A DNA stretch of 64,000 nt, from NCBI GenBank assembly GCA_964036045.1, contig OZ038385.1, positions 4,278,001 through 4,342,000 on the forward strand. The letters are read 5' to 3'. Of the stretch, positions 1 through 10,730 are shown in pieces (the stretch's first letter is position 1; every line of letters starts with the position of its first letter). A program made the position numbers and the translations under genes. Source of the stretch: Eutreptiella sp. 'Long Island Sound 2002' (taxonomy: Eukaryota; Euglenozoa; Euglenophyceae; Eutreptiales; Eutreptiaceae). The notes beneath the pieces were generated by a model. It ran no database searches, was not told where the DNA came from, and was given only the letters and a program-made list of their open reading frames with translations.

Positions 1-25
1 ACTTGGAGGATTGCTACAATCTCAG

Positions 26-231
26 GTTGCCTTTACAACTATGAGGAGACAGACGGCATCCCGTCTGACTTTGGTATCACATTGGGATGCCAAAGAGGAG
101 GGGGACAAACTGTGACCATCACTGGATCTTTTAGCAAGGGAAGTGCGAATCCGAAAGTGGAGTTCTACCAAGCGGATCAACCTTGGCAGTTTAAAGAGTG
201 TAGCTCCGTGACCATGCTCTCGAGTACCAAG
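26..231 (+). CDS. Exon, first half of an IPT/TIG domain in a large surface-protein gene
   Basis: The reading frame is open from the window edge, and a plausible acceptor AG lies at 24-25. The translation contains GGGQTVTITGSF, the signature strand of IPT/TIG (immunoglobulin-like, plexin/transcription factor) domains, and ends with a Cys and the run SSTK. The donor AAG|GTGTAA follows 231, giving phase 0. Read with the next exon, the product shows the canonical order GG-VTI-G-F, Cys, S-T-K-ITCVTPSGSG. TIG repeats are typical of extracellular receptors and fibrocystin-like proteins, so a secreted or cell-surface role is inferred. The gene begins upstream of the window. Confidence 0.6.
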
Positions 232-458
232 GTGTAAATTGCGCGTTTTCGTATGGGCGGTGAGTCTTTTGGGTTGGTGTCGCTGTGGATGGATGAAAGT
301 GGGGGTAGTCAGCAATCGTGGTCTCTCGCGAATGTGACCATTTGCTCAAGCTTCGCAATGTTCACCAAAACCCAGTGTACATGTTTGTTTGCCAGCGCGC
401 CCCCGTGGACCAAATGTGTTGTTGGCCCACCCGTCCCTATTTCTATGTCGTCGCTTAG

Positions 459-585
459 ATTACGTGCGTTACTCCTTCCGGATCCGGTTTCTTTTGGCAA
501 CCCCGAGTTATCGACCAAAACGATGGCACGGTTGCTACTGTGAGCAACTATACCTTCGCCAACATTTCGATGAGTTACATTCAAA
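459..585 (+). CDS. Exon, second half of the IPT/TIG domain
   Basis: The acceptor is TCGCTTAG and the first residues are ITCVTPSGSG, the strongly conserved closing strand of IPT/TIG domains. Then come a Trp-containing loop and an NYTF strand. The exon starts in phase 0, matching the donor at 231, so the two exons assemble a single TIG domain of about 90 residues. The likely donor is AAA|GTATGA, leaving one nucleotide carried over. Asn-X-Thr/Ser sites (NYT, NIS) suit a secreted glycoprotein. Shadow frames in this stretch are also open but carry no recognisable motif. Confidence 0.62.
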
Positions 586-1818
586 GTATGAAACGCGTAC
601 TCTTACGATCCGTGGTGGCGCTACTTCGTGTCAAGGAGCTTTCTGCTTTGCTGTAAATGTTGTACTATGATATCGTGACGGGGTATCACGGCTAACAAGC
701 CAGCCATCTTTGCAAAAGTAGTGTTGCCCTGAGATGCAACCATGCAAATCTTAGGATGGGCAAAGTGTGGGTCATCTAGGTCGTACCAAGTATGTGGGAC
801 CCTCTCAAACGGTCCGGGGATTTGTTGTCAAAGCATATTGGTGGAAGTCGTACAACTCCAAAACGTCTTGTAGGTTGTCGTGTTGGACATCTAGCGTCCA
901 ATCATGTTTGTCGTATGACCCGTCGAGTTGGGGAGGGGGGGGAGGGCTTGAAGAGGTGCGACGCGCGATCCGTGGGTTTTACCGGTTCGGGTTTCCGGTT
1001 TCACTTTTCACCGACAAGTACTTTTCAATCACACTTCTCACACGGTGATGTGATGAAAGACTTTCTTGAAATGTGTTTGACGGTTGAACGTAATGTGGAT
1101 AGTTTTTGTTTCTTTTCAAGTGCGGGCATGGTATAGCTGTCTTAAAACCAAAAGAGGTTAGATTGGTGGTAGATTGCCAAAAGTACCATGTCTTTCCCAT
1201 TGGGAAGCCCGAGGGTTTTTGTGGATTTGGTTTGTAGTGGCACATCAACAATTGATATCTTGTCAGCGATGCGCTTGCATGAGTTGCGCTTTAAGCAATT
1301 CATTGTGGAAAGCAATGCCATGCCTAGCCAAGAGCGGTTGAAGTTAGGTTGCCACGCTGGGCAATGTGTCCACCCGCATAAGACCGGATGCACAAGTGAA
1401 GCACATGCATCACTGTATGTTGAATCGCGACCAATCAAGTAGGTTTCACGATATAACTTAGCCGCGACGCGTCCAATACACGGGCTCAATGCAAACATGG
1501 GCAACCATGGGAAGCAAATCATGGTAACGTTACTAGGCGGAGTAGCCCCGATCCACGATATTGTGCGAACCAAGTGATCCCATGTAAAACCACGTATGAT
1601 GGGTGTGGCGGTCTCAGCGTCAAGGTGAAAATCTATGCGGTAATCAAGATGATGCGGCTAAAGATGGCCATTCTAATCACGAGATGGCGTCTCAAGACGC
1701 TTTGAGGCCTTGCTATGGAAGTACTCAAGGACGTTTACTGGAGTGTCGCATGCAGATGATATGTTTTTGCCACTATTGAGCCTTTGCTCGTTGCCTTTGG
1801 CATGGCTTTTGACACACA

Positions 1819-1849
<31 letters not shown>

Positions 1850-2157
1850 CGCACAAGCAAGCTTGGAGAGCCAGAAGACTAGCGCTAGGAGCACATTTGT
1901 AAGATTGGCTTCTTATTGGTTTTTAGTTTGAGTACCGAGTTAGAGCAGCGAAGGCACAAGACAGAGCCACACGATCCTTCATGTGAGCGTTTCAAAAGAG
2001 ATTTCGGCGGCGAACTCCCAAAGAGCATCACCCAAAAACGCGTTGCTACCAGGTGCAATCGAACCGGAGAGTTTTTTTTCTTCGAGGTGTTTGTCAATTT
2101 GTCCGTTCCTATGCGGGAAAAGGTGCGAGCATTTCCAACCCGTCCCCATTTGTGCAG
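586..2157 (+). other. Intron 586-2157
   Basis: No coding signal is visible on either strand. It contains a short (CA)n tract near 1815-1849 and otherwise unremarkable sequence. Donor GTATGA and acceptor TTTGTGCAG bound it. Confidence 0.4.
1815..1849. repeat. (CA)n microsatellite with one interruption
   Basis: Direct CA dinucleotide run inside an intron. Confidence 0.9.
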
Positions 2158-2434
2158 ATGGCCTCGAACTGCGGAAGGAGGGCGTGAGTACTTTCGTGGA
2201 CCTCATGACCCCGTCCTCAAGCGCCGCCGCCTTCCAAGGGACTGGCTATATGAGGGGGATCGGTCGACAAGTCTCCGCCACTTACTCGATTGACGGCACA
2301 CTTGACTCTGGCGTATGGCGTGTGCAAGGTCTCAATGGGCCGGCCAGCGGTACGAATTGCTATTCGGGAAGCCCCGCCCAAGTCCCCACCGCCACAGAGT
2401 TCGATCAGGGGAGGTGTGATGTGCTTTCTACTTG
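2158..2434 (+). CDS. Exon of the large surface-protein gene, about 92 codons
   Basis: The acceptor CATTTGTGCAG precedes 2158 and the donor TTG|GTATAAC follows 2434. The single open frame reads GLELRKEGVSTFVDLMTP and later GVWRVQGLNGPASG, with two Cys near the end. It is a globular, beta-rich stretch without low complexity. The entry phase (two nucleotides) fits the one nucleotide carried from the exon ending at 585. The exit phase (two nucleotides) fits the exon at 5024. I do not recognise a named domain. The length, composition and chained phases support it as a real exon of the same gene. Confidence 0.55.
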
Positions 2435-3065
2435 GTATAACATTCCTGTTGTTTCGTCTTCGTGTTCTCACTTTTGTAGCCATAGCCACGACGTCGCACT
2501 TGTCTTCTTAATTGCCGAGGTTAAAATTTTTAGGATTTGGGGGGATTTGCGGGTGACCACGTCGTGCTACCCTTGCAAACAATTTTGTACACCTCTTATG
2601 TGTGTATACCTCCCTGCCTCCCTCCTTTTTTGCCACCACGATGAAAAGCATCGCAATGTGGCACCCTAGGGTACGAAAGGACGAAGGTACTAATGCACCA
2701 AAAGGACTAGGTGCTAATTTGGGAGAGGGGGTGGTCGGGGTCCTATCAGTGATCTGCACCGATCGTTGGGGCGGGCGGGGGGGGGGTTGGGATGACGCTT
2801 GCATGGATTGGTGTCACTTGGCCTCTCGCCACATACCCTTGTCCTTTCCTTCCCCTTTCCCTCCAGAAGTGGTGGTGCCCATTGGCGATGCCCTTTGGCC
2901 TCTCACCACTTGGTGCCCTTGATCTACCGGTCTTGCCTATCCGTACAATTTCCCTTGGTAGGTTGTGCCAACAGAGCCCGTAGACTGTCTTTGTTCCCTA
3001 CTCTGGCAATGGCCCTCACCATGGGCCAGGCGGACCGCCCGTGCCAGCGGTGGGGGAAGCACTAG

Positions 3066-3259
3066 GATGTCCACTTCCATGACGGGGCCCGTAACAACCT
3101 TCAAACTGCCCTTTCCCGCGCTCAGTCCTCCTTGTGGCGAGCGCATCATGTTTTTCCCCACCCCCGAAACCCACCTCTCTGTGTCGCCGGGATGTATTGC
3201 TGTCTGCAGCTGGCGGCGCCTATTGGCCTCTCGCCACTTACCCTTGCCCTTTCCTTGAA
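3066..3259. repeat. Dispersed repeat family R1, copy 1 (inverted relative to 7388-7611)
   Basis: About 195 bp from the GTCCACTTCCATGACGGGG segment to CTTGCCCTTTCCTTGAA. It recurs as its reverse complement at 7388-7611 with only small differences. The later copy has an extra block of roughly 25-30 nt. No coding capacity or terminal structure was recognised. Confidence 0.85.
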
Positions 3260-3385
3260 CTGGGGGGGGGGGCGGGCAGGGAACCAACGGCCCTGCGGCA
3301 CAGCGCCGTTGTTCGTCTGCGCCCAGGGGATCCCGCGCAGATTGGGGCACCGCTGGGGCCCCAATCTGCTGGGGCCCGTGCGGAG

Positions 3386-3755
3386 CAGGGCACCTGGAGC
3401 TCACGCACACGGAAACACAAAGAGGCAGGTTGTGGACGGCCTGAGGACAGAGGTGTGTGGACAGCAAAAACAGTCAAACGACCCCCACAACAACCAACAC
3501 AACCTCCATATGCCAACTACTGGGCCCCGCGGACGCGCAAACGGCACACCATGCCACATCCAGCACAGCCCCAGCACACCAACCACTGGGCTCTGCGAAC
3601 GCGCAAACAACACCAGCAGGAGCACCGGCCGCAGCGGCCGACAGAAAGCAGCGACCCGACGCAACATGCGGAGGGAAGAACGGGTGACTGTCCAGGGCCC
3701 CGTAAAGAAACAACAACCAGACGGGATGTCACACAGCGGGGGGGGGGGGTTGGCA
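3386..3755. repeat. Dispersed repeat family R2, copy 1 (direct relative to 59952-60294)
   Basis: About 370 bp that recurs 56 kb away in the same orientation with high similarity by eye. It has an internal tandem unit of roughly 69 nt around ACTACTGGGC/CGCAAAC. Both copies end in a long G run. The two copies stay open in more than one frame, so coding is not established. Confidence 0.85.
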
Positions 3756-5023
3756 AGGTCCAATCCTTGATCGCAGGTGAGAAAGGTCATTTTTTCGCGA
3801 TAGCTGCGCAATTGACTGATGTTTGTATGGAAATGTGTAGGGGCTATTTTACAAACATACATTGAGCATTCTTTTTCTGCTTTGTTCTTGTTTGCCACAG
3901 CACACCAAACCATCGGGTGCATTGCACCTTTTTTGTTTAAGAAGTGTAGTGCATTGAAGGAACGCAAGATGGGTTGATGACCAGGTGCACTTTCAATTTT
4001 CTTTTGAAGAAAGTAAATACAGGTGGATCACGGGTTTCATGTTCTTGAAAGAACGCAAGATGGGTTGGATAGCAGATTTTTTTTTTCACGAGAACAGAAG
4101 GTGGATGTTGGGTGTTGCATTGTTGCGTGCCTCTATTTGTTGGGTTCATTAGTAGTCTATACGCTTATTTTGCTTGTGCCATGGATGAATTCAATAAAGA
4201 ACATGCACCAATTTTTAACGCTCGAAACTATCCTGTACAGTGGATGCACAGCATTTCCTTGCATGCCGTTGGTGGGGATTTTTCCTCCCGATCGTCAGCT
4301 TCATCTTTGCTTTTGTGCTGCCTACGCATGCCATCCTTTGTGCCGTCCCATGTTGTACACATTGTACCGCCTTGGTTTGGGCATGGTTGGTTATCATGAA
4401 AATTAACCGAGTGGTGGACTTGGGGTTTTGGGCTGGTGTTGGGTGGCCCGCGACCGCCTACCATCGCTTGCGAACGTGGGCACCCCATTGGATGGCTCTT
4501 ATTGTGTGTGTGAAATGTCGCACCACTTCTTGCAGCAAATTTTCTTTGTATCACCGACTGACGGTCCGTTTTTGCCTAGCCACTTCCCTGCAACTGAAAA
4601 TGTACGGCTCATGTGCGGTATCTGTCTTCCACTCACGGGTTAACCTGCTGGCTGATTTCAGTAACCCCCCAATCAAAGCATTTTTCCGCCAGTTGCTTGT
4701 TCCACGGCAACTCAGAACTCGGGTGCCCAGGCTATTAGTGCAACGCGGCTGCTCGTGGGGCTGCAACCAACAACAAAAACACATAAACAGATAAACGACA
4801 ACATGAAGTCGTTCATACGGCTGTGCCGTGAGATCTAGGTGCTTTTTGTCTCCACGATATCATGGGTCACGAAGACCGACATATGCTGCTATTTGCGCTG
4901 TTGGCACCAGAAGCGAAAATTTTCAAATACAATCGGCACCGCGAAGCATCAGCAAATGTACGTTCAGGGATGTTGCTGTTATTCACACGCGATCTGCCCA
5001 ATGCACTTGACAACATTTTGCAG

Positions 5024-5150
5024 GTGCGGTACCTTTTGGGGCTATGGAGCACCTTTCTACAAATCCGATGGTTCTCTCGAGGACGTTTACGATGATCCCT
5101 CCAAATTGTTCAGTATGGATGCGTCCCACATTACCAGCAATACTTTTGAT
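5024..5150 (+). CDS. Exon of the large surface-protein gene, about 42 codons
   Basis: The acceptor CATTTTGCAG precedes 5024. The frame reads CGTFWGYGAPFYKSDGSLED and ends near ITSNTFD, before the donor GAT|GTTTCA. Entry by one nucleotide completes the two carried from 2434 to give Trp, so the join is in phase. The stretch is acidic and aromatic with an even amino-acid mix. No domain was identified. An alternative donor six nucleotides later keeps the same phase. Confidence 0.52.
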
Positions 5151-6254
5151 GTTTCAGTTTCCAGCCCATTGAAAAGAGAGCAAGGAGGTTTGCAGGCGCA
5201 TGTTTTGCGTGCACGTGCGCACATCTGCATGGCGCGTCGTCTTCATCTCCTGTGCTCACACATTTTTTTGTGTTTCACAAGGGGAGCGTTACTACTTTTC
5301 AAAAATTGGACTGGTGTCCAAAAGTACACCCGTTGGCAGGAGTCGATAAGGATTTTTGCAGCATGTTGCGTGCCAATTAGGGTTTGTTCATGGAATGAGT
5401 GTCAATCATTTTTGAAATAATTTCCAGACAAGTCTCGCAGTTGAAATAGCACCGAGCATTGACGCAGAACCACAGAACCCCTTGCTCCCAGCCATTTCTC
5501 TCCCAAGCAGCGCCTTCTCCCCAGAACGAAAAAACGAATCCCCGCGAACGGTGCCGATTCTTCTGATTTTGTCCCTCTGAAGGAGATCCAAAGAGCGTTC
5601 CAGCGGGATCCTGCGTCGAGATGCGGCACTCCCTCAATGCCGCCCCGTGCAAGTTTGGTTCATTGCAACATTGGCGGGCATTTCCCCAAAAAACATGCCG
5701 CCGCGTGAATAACGCGCGCACGCCGCAGCCGGAAAGCACATGAAATGCACACAGGCCTGAACGGTTGAAAGTCCTGCCGGGGGATACGGGTGTTTCATCT
5801 GTGAATTGCAAGTCGCGCCCCCGCCGTGCCGCCGATGCACGACTCAGCAAACCCCTTTGGTGTTCCAACGTCTTTTGGCGTCCTTTCGGACCGTGGGTCC
5901 AAGCATCCCATGACAAAGCCCATGTGGAGCAAGCCCCACCGCACCAGCAGTCCGTACGTACGCAATTATGGAGGACCACCTGAAAAGACACTGTGGATTG
6001 CAACGCGTGACCGTGCAACTGTCCAAATGTTTTTGCCGTAATGGCAACCCCCTCCGACCCTTCGCGTGCGTACAAACAGTGGTAGAATTGTTTGCAGAAC
6101 CGCATTCACCACGGGCAACTCATTTGGTAGTGTGGATTTTTTTTCCAACGTGCACTTCTTTTGGCACTTGCTAACACTACGAAAGACCAGGTTGAATTTT
6201 GCTTGCATGGGTGGGCACTTGTTGTCACTTGTTGCCACTTGTTGACATTTGTAG

Positions 6255-6367
6255 CATTGTGCTCAAGTCAGGAATGGAACTGCTCAGAGATCCGGGCCTC
6301 TTGACCGACGTCTTCGCTGCGACGCTCACACACGACAGTGTGTCAGGATTATGCACTGAAAGTTCAG
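6255..6367 (+). CDS. Probable short exon
   Basis: It is bounded by the acceptor ACATTTGTAG and a strong donor AGTTCAG|GTGAGG. The only frame open throughout reads IVLKSGMELLRDPGLLTDVF and continues to a Cys and the Ser pair before the donor. Its phases (enter needing two nucleotides, leave with one) do not match the exons on either side. Either small exons are missing between them, or this belongs to another transcript. Confidence 0.38.
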
Positions 6368-6504
6368 GTGAGGGGGACATTTCCAAGCAAAGTTTTTGTT
6401 GGCACCTTTGATGAATGCCAGTGTCGGCAGCTGGCTGTGTGTTTTAAGCACGCTGAAGGTAGTGTAGTGGCGAGGGGCGATCCTATACACGCGCTCGCGT
6501 GGTT

Positions 6505-7010
6505 TTAGGCCTCTTGTCGTTCAAAGTGGGCAGCGAGCTGGGTGGATTTGGGTTCGTCCCTTTTAACCATGGCAATGGCCTCAATGATCTGATGCCGGGA
6601 TATATTGATTTGCGGCTGCACAATTTGATGGAACAGGATATCACCGGGCTTGCCGTCCGCTACAGTCTGCAGTATGCTAAGGGACAGGGCACAGGCAGCT
6701 CTTTGGTCTGGGGCAGTTCCCATTGGTCGCTCTGGAGGGGCATGAGGTTGGAAGGGGCGAAATGGGAACGAGCGCTTGAGCAATTCGCTATCTAGGTCCC
6801 GGAAAGTGATTTGAAACACTGGTGTGGTCCTTCAACGCATGTATGACCTCGGTTTTGTAGAACCACGAGTCATATTTTGCCCAGCGCCTGAACATGGTAG
6901 AATGGGTGTCACCCCCTGCGATGTGTCCAGCCATTTGATGGGAATGAAAAGGGGGATGGCAGTCAAAGATTGGTTGCAGATAAAAGGTGGCCCAGCCCCT
7001 GAGGCATGCC
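6505..7010 (-). pseudogene. Minus-strand coding remnant of unknown family, one frameshift
   Basis: Two overlapping minus-strand frames read like one protein. The upstream piece, at higher coordinates, contains AGHIAGGDTHSTMFRRWAKY and TEVIHALKDHTSVSNHF. A one-nucleotide shift near 6797 leads into RDLDSELLKRSFPFRPF, then QPQINISRHQIIEAIAMVKR and TQLAAHFERQEA with a stop. The amino-acid mix is protein-like and opposite in direction to every other gene here, so it may be a decayed mobile-element protein. I do not recognise the family. Confidence 0.33.
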
Positions 7011-7048
7011 TGACTGAAACGATTATCCCTCGTTGACCTCCTCTGCAG

Positions 7049-7236
7049 GTGCCGCAATATGTATGCAAATTCTACCAGTGTGACCCTGCAGTACACCCAC
7101 AATGGAGGAGATGATTGGTGGTTTGAAACCGTCTCTGGGACGCTGCACCAGACGCCCCAGTCATGCACGACGCAATGCAGTTTCACCTGCGGCGCCCAGG
7201 ATTCCACGTGCTGGTGTGCAGGGGCGTTGGTGGGTG
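7049..7236 (+). CDS. Cys-rich exon of the large surface-protein gene
   Basis: The acceptor CTCCTCTGCAG precedes 7049. The frame reads CRNMYANSTSVTLQYTHNGG, continues DDWWFETVSG, then a cluster of six Cys (QSCTTQCSFTCGAQDSTCWC), which suggests disulphide-rich extracellular structure. The donor is either GG|GTAAGA at 7237 or CTG|GTGTGC near 7212. The second puts the next exon (7648) in phase. The Asn-X-Ser site agrees with secretion. The upstream phase is unresolved. Confidence 0.47.
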
Positions 7237-7387
7237 GTAAGATCAGGGAGGGCTCGGAGGTGTAAGGTGGATTGTGGGCGCGTGGCGGAAGACTTAGGAT
7301 GTACATGGGGCAGTTTGAACTGGAGATCTGGCAATTTGAGCTGGAATTCTGTGGTGTTGATTCGGTGCAGATATCCGAGCGAACCCC

Positions 7388-7611
7388 CCTAGTTCAAGGA
7401 AAGGGCAAGGGTAAGTGGCGAGAGGCCAATAGGCGCCGCCAGTTGCAGACAGCAATACATCCCGGCGTCATGCCAAATCCACCATTAGGGGGACACAGCG
7501 AGGTGGGTTTCGGGGGAGGGGAAAAACATGATGCGCTCGCCACAAGGAGGACTAAGCGCGGGAAAGGGCAGTTTGAAGGTTGTTACGGGCCCCGTCATGG
7601 AAGTGGAGCAC
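7388..7611. repeat. Dispersed repeat family R1, copy 2 (inverted)
   Basis: Reverse-complement copy of 3066-3259 lying in the short intron between the exons at 7049 and 7648. It contains roughly 25-30 extra nucleotides after the CAATACATCCCGGCG segment. Confidence 0.85.
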
Positions 7612-7647
7612 AATTTCAGTGACCAACCCCATTTTGCACAATCACAG

Positions 7648-7799
7648 GGACAGTAACAAATTTGTGGATGTGGAGCTGACCAATCTCCACTGGCAAGCTG
7701 ATGAACCATTTTATTTGCGCTGGTATATCAATTCTGATGCGAGTGCAGGGACTTATGGGGACCCTTGCCGCATCACTGACGTTGAACTTATTCCGTTTG
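7648..7799 (+). CDS. Exon of the large surface-protein gene, about 50 codons
   Basis: The acceptor CAATCACAG precedes 7648 and the donor TTTG|GTATGA follows 7799. The frame reads DSNKFVDVELTNLHWQADEP, then FYLRWYINSDASAGTYGDPC and ITDVELIPF. This looks like strands of an extracellular beta-sandwich. It leaves one nucleotide over, which fits the two-nucleotide entry of the exon at 8801. Confidence 0.55.
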
Positions 7800-8800
7800 G
7801 TATGATACCCCATGCGCACTCAGTGACTTTTTCGGTTCACTTCAGGAATCTGCCAAATGGCAGTTTACTGCAGTCCAAGTACTGTTCGTCATCAAGCTGC
7901 AAATTTTTGCCAAAAACAATTGCCCAGTGTCCACACGTCACCACATTGCTTTGTTGATTTGCAGCCCTTTGGCATGCAACAATGTTGTGTACTCAAGATG
8001 GCGGCGGATGCCCACAACGACCTTTGCAAATCAGGCCACAGCTGGGAGGATCAGTATATCAGAATGGAAGCTCGCACGGAAATGTGACCTGATCTCTGAA
8101 TTTCTGACCTCTCCAAAACTAGAACCAAAGCAAAATGTCGACGCACCTCCATACTGCAAGAACAGCAAGACATAAAATTCCCTTGATAAACAGAATACAG
8201 AATCGTCAGTTTTTCCCTTCTACCATTTTCCCTGCACGTTTTCCCGTTTTGCCATTTGTGGTGTATTTCCATGCCCACATCTTGATTATCGTTCAATGTT
8301 GCTTTTTATGAATTGGATTGCTGCTGATCGTTATCATTTATTGACTTGTTTGTACCACAGACATGAGATAAAATCGCCCCGCCCGGGAATCCAACGTGCA
8401 CCCCGGGACAACGGGAGCGAAGGCCGGAACAAATTTTTTTTTGACGGTGTCATTGCCTTTCCGGTAAGCAGATTTCCTCCGACTGGTCCACGCTCAGAAC
8501 GAGGCATTTTAAAGTTTGCAACTCGGAAGCTAACAGTATCCGCACCGCAGTGAATCGCCATTTGCTGGCGCTTGGTGGCAAGCTGACGGTGCTTTGCGGC
8601 CAATTGAATGTGCTTGGCTGACCGACGGTGGGCTCCCGAAGTGAAAAACATAAAGATGTCCTGTCGTGGCTTCACAACAAGCTCAAGGATGGGTGGTGCT
8701 GCTTTGCGGCCTCTTTTCTGAGCAAAATAGCAGAGGACATGCCCAACTGCTCTTCAAATGGCAGTGGAGCATTTTTGGGATCCACTTTTTGTTCTTACAG

Positions 8801-9054
8801 TTGTGGAGTCTGGAGAGATGTCTCTCAAGCTGAAGGAGGCTGGTGCACTTTACGTTGACATCAATGGGACTTATGCTGAAGTCAGTGCAAACACCAACTA
8901 CACCATTGCCATGGATGTGCACCCAGAGGCCCATTTCTTTGCTTCAGTGTGCCGCCTCTTCCTGTGTACGCATTTCTGTGCCTGCTATGCGCCAGGGAAT
9001 ATGGCAGCAGAGGTGACCTGGGATGTGCAGCTTGATATGAAGCTGCAACTGCCG

Positions 9055-9055
<1 letters not shown>
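8801..9055 (+). CDS. Exon(s) of the large surface-protein gene ending at a (GT)n tract
   Basis: The acceptor TTTGTTCTTACAG precedes 8801. The frame reads VVESGEMSLKLKEAGALYVD, NGTYAEVSANTNYTIAMDVH, and, after a Cys-rich stretch that may be a 49-nt intron (8947-8995), NMAAEVTWDVQLDMKLQLP. Several N-glycosylation sites (NGT, NYT) are present. The coding sequence runs directly into (GT)n, so the exact donor is ambiguous. A cut after 9055 keeps phase with 9563. The entry joins 7799 in phase. Confidence 0.52.
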
Positions 9056-9086
<31 letters not shown>

Positions 9087-9099
9087 CTTTGCGTCATCT

Positions 9100-9132
<33 letters not shown>
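9055..9132. repeat. (GT)n microsatellite in two blocks
   Basis: GT runs at 9055-9086 and 9103-9131, separated by TTTGCGTCATCTAC-type sequence, at the start of the intron after the exon ending near 9055. Confidence 0.9.
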
Positions 9133-9133
<1 letters not shown>

Positions 9134-9562
9134 TAAGGTCATTCCACAGGAGTTTAGGCCGGAGGTATACGAGGCAACCTGGTGTAACGATGCCGCTCTT
9201 CTGGGCAGCATAGCGCATGGATTCTGACCCCTGAATGTCTCTTTGTGTGGGTGTGTGTGGTTGGGTGGTTGCACCCAACACCCATAGTACAGTAAATAGA
9301 TGGCTTTGGTAGGGCATGACACAAACTCCTCCGTGGATTGATGTAGGTCTGGTGGAGGGATGTGCCTGCATTGTGATCGCATTACTTTGCGCACTCTTTG
9401 GCAGACTGAAAGACGCCTGGGACAGCTCTGCTGTCCCTGAGGAGTTTTCTCCAACGTGTGCGTGTGCGTGTGCGTGTGTGTGTGTCCGAATACAGTGGGA
9501 GATGCTTTGCCTTGCTGGGGGCGTGTGCAAGATCTTACACTGATTTTTCCAGGATACTACAG

Positions 9563-9631
9563 GTATGCCTCGACAATCGGTTGTGGACGAGAACATGACC
9601 TTGGTTTCCTCCTATGACCAGACAAATGATG
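9563..9631 (+). CDS. Short exon of the large surface-protein gene
   Basis: 69 nt between the acceptor GATACTACAG and the donor GATG|GTATGC. The only open frame reads MPRQSVVDENMTLVSSYDQT and ND. It contains an N-glycosylation site (NMT). It can follow the exon ending at 9055 in phase. The next recognised exon (11211) needs a different phase, so at least one exon is missing between them. Confidence 0.42.
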
Positions 9632-10021
9632 GTATGCTGCGTGACTAGACCTCCAATACGTTTTGGCACATGTCTATCACGTGGGGTCTTGGTAGCATTT
9701 ATGGTGAGATGCATGACTGATGCCTCCAAGGGGCCCCTCCCCCAACACCGAGAGTGTTATCGTGGAGGGGGGGACTTTGGAGAAGGCGGAATTTGGTATG
9801 GTAAAATGGTGCTAGAAACTCGGGCAAAAATTTGCGACAATGGCAAAATGGCACAATCCATGGCATTCATCAAATTTTTAGAAGTGCTTAATGCATGTCC
9901 ATGTCTGTGTAGCAGTGCTATGCTTGTTACAGTGGATTGGCAAGCTGAGGTACATGCGTTGTGTCACAGGGGGCGCCCAGGTGCAGTCCCTGACCCCCCC
10001 CCCACCCCCCTCTAAGGGACC

Positions 10022-10100
10022 TTATGCCTTATACACTTATGCCTGACTGTGGAGTGCATTACCTCTGGTTTGCATTTGTCTGTTTTTTAATTAGGTCACA
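10022..10100. mobile_element. 79-nt SINE-like or introner-like insertion, copy 1
   Basis: The insert is flanked by an exact 17-bp direct duplication (CCCCCCTCTAAGGGACC at 10005-10021 and 10101-10117). From the CACTTATGCC segment onward it is identical to the insertion at 19735-19816, including GTTTTTTAATTAGGTCACA at the 3' end. The first 12 nt differ between copies. A fixed 3' end, variable 5' end and duplications of 16-17 bp are what target-primed reverse transcription gives. The polypyrimidine-AG near the 3' end also resembles an intron acceptor. Confidence 0.8.
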
Positions 10101-10374
10101 CCCCCCTCTAAGGGACCAAAATGTTTAAAGGTCCCAACCATAGCACAAGTCAATATGGAGAAATTGGCTGGCGCAATAGGCGCCGGAAATTTTTGGTGCC
10201 CCATTTGAAGGCGCTGGTAAAACAGTTCACCCCATGTGTTTATACTCAAAATGCTCAATTTTTGGGGGCCATTTTCCTTGGCCCCCAGGAAGGCAGGATT
10301 TGTGTAGCCACTTCTGATTTTGTCCCCCTTTTCGGGATCCCCAAGAAGGTAGGGGTTATGTAGCCTTCCCCGGC

Positions 10375-10590
10375 TGGACGGAATGAACCGGCGGTACCCT
10401 CAGCGGCGCTTCGGCTCGGCCGGTTAGGTTCCGGCGGTTCAGCTCGGCGGCGGTGTCGGCTGGCCGATTCGGCCGGCCGGACCGCCGGGCGGCACTCCGG
10501 CCGGCCGATCCGCCAGCCAAACCACCGCCCGGCGGTTCGGCCGGCCGACTCAGCCGGCCGAAGTGCCGGGCCGTTCCGACGCCCCCCCCC
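10375..10590. repeat. GC-rich palindromic island, copy A
   Basis: Dense GGCCGGCCGA / ACCGCCGCCGGGCGG motifs, opening with GGAATGAACCGGCGG and closing with GGGCCGTTCC, a weak terminal inverted repeat. A related island lies at 11014-11137. Confidence 0.7.
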
Positions 10591-10730
10591 CCCCTGAAGC
10601 ATCCCCAGGTTAGGCACCCTTTTTTTCACCCACCTTCACCCATTGGGGACCCCCGAGAATGCAAGGGTCGTAGGAGCATCATGGTGACCCTTAGCGTATG
10701 TTTTGACTTCTGATTTTGGTGGTCTATAGC

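Larger units (their letters stand above)
2435..5023 (+). other. Intron holding dispersed-repeat copies
   Basis: A 2.6-kb intron. About 2760-3760 is filled with repeat copies (see the repeats at 3066-3259 and 3386-3755). The rest, including an 18-nt direct repeat near 3960 and 4052, shows no coding evidence. Long open frames over 2940-3865 come from biased repeat composition and are open on both strands. Confidence 0.4.
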
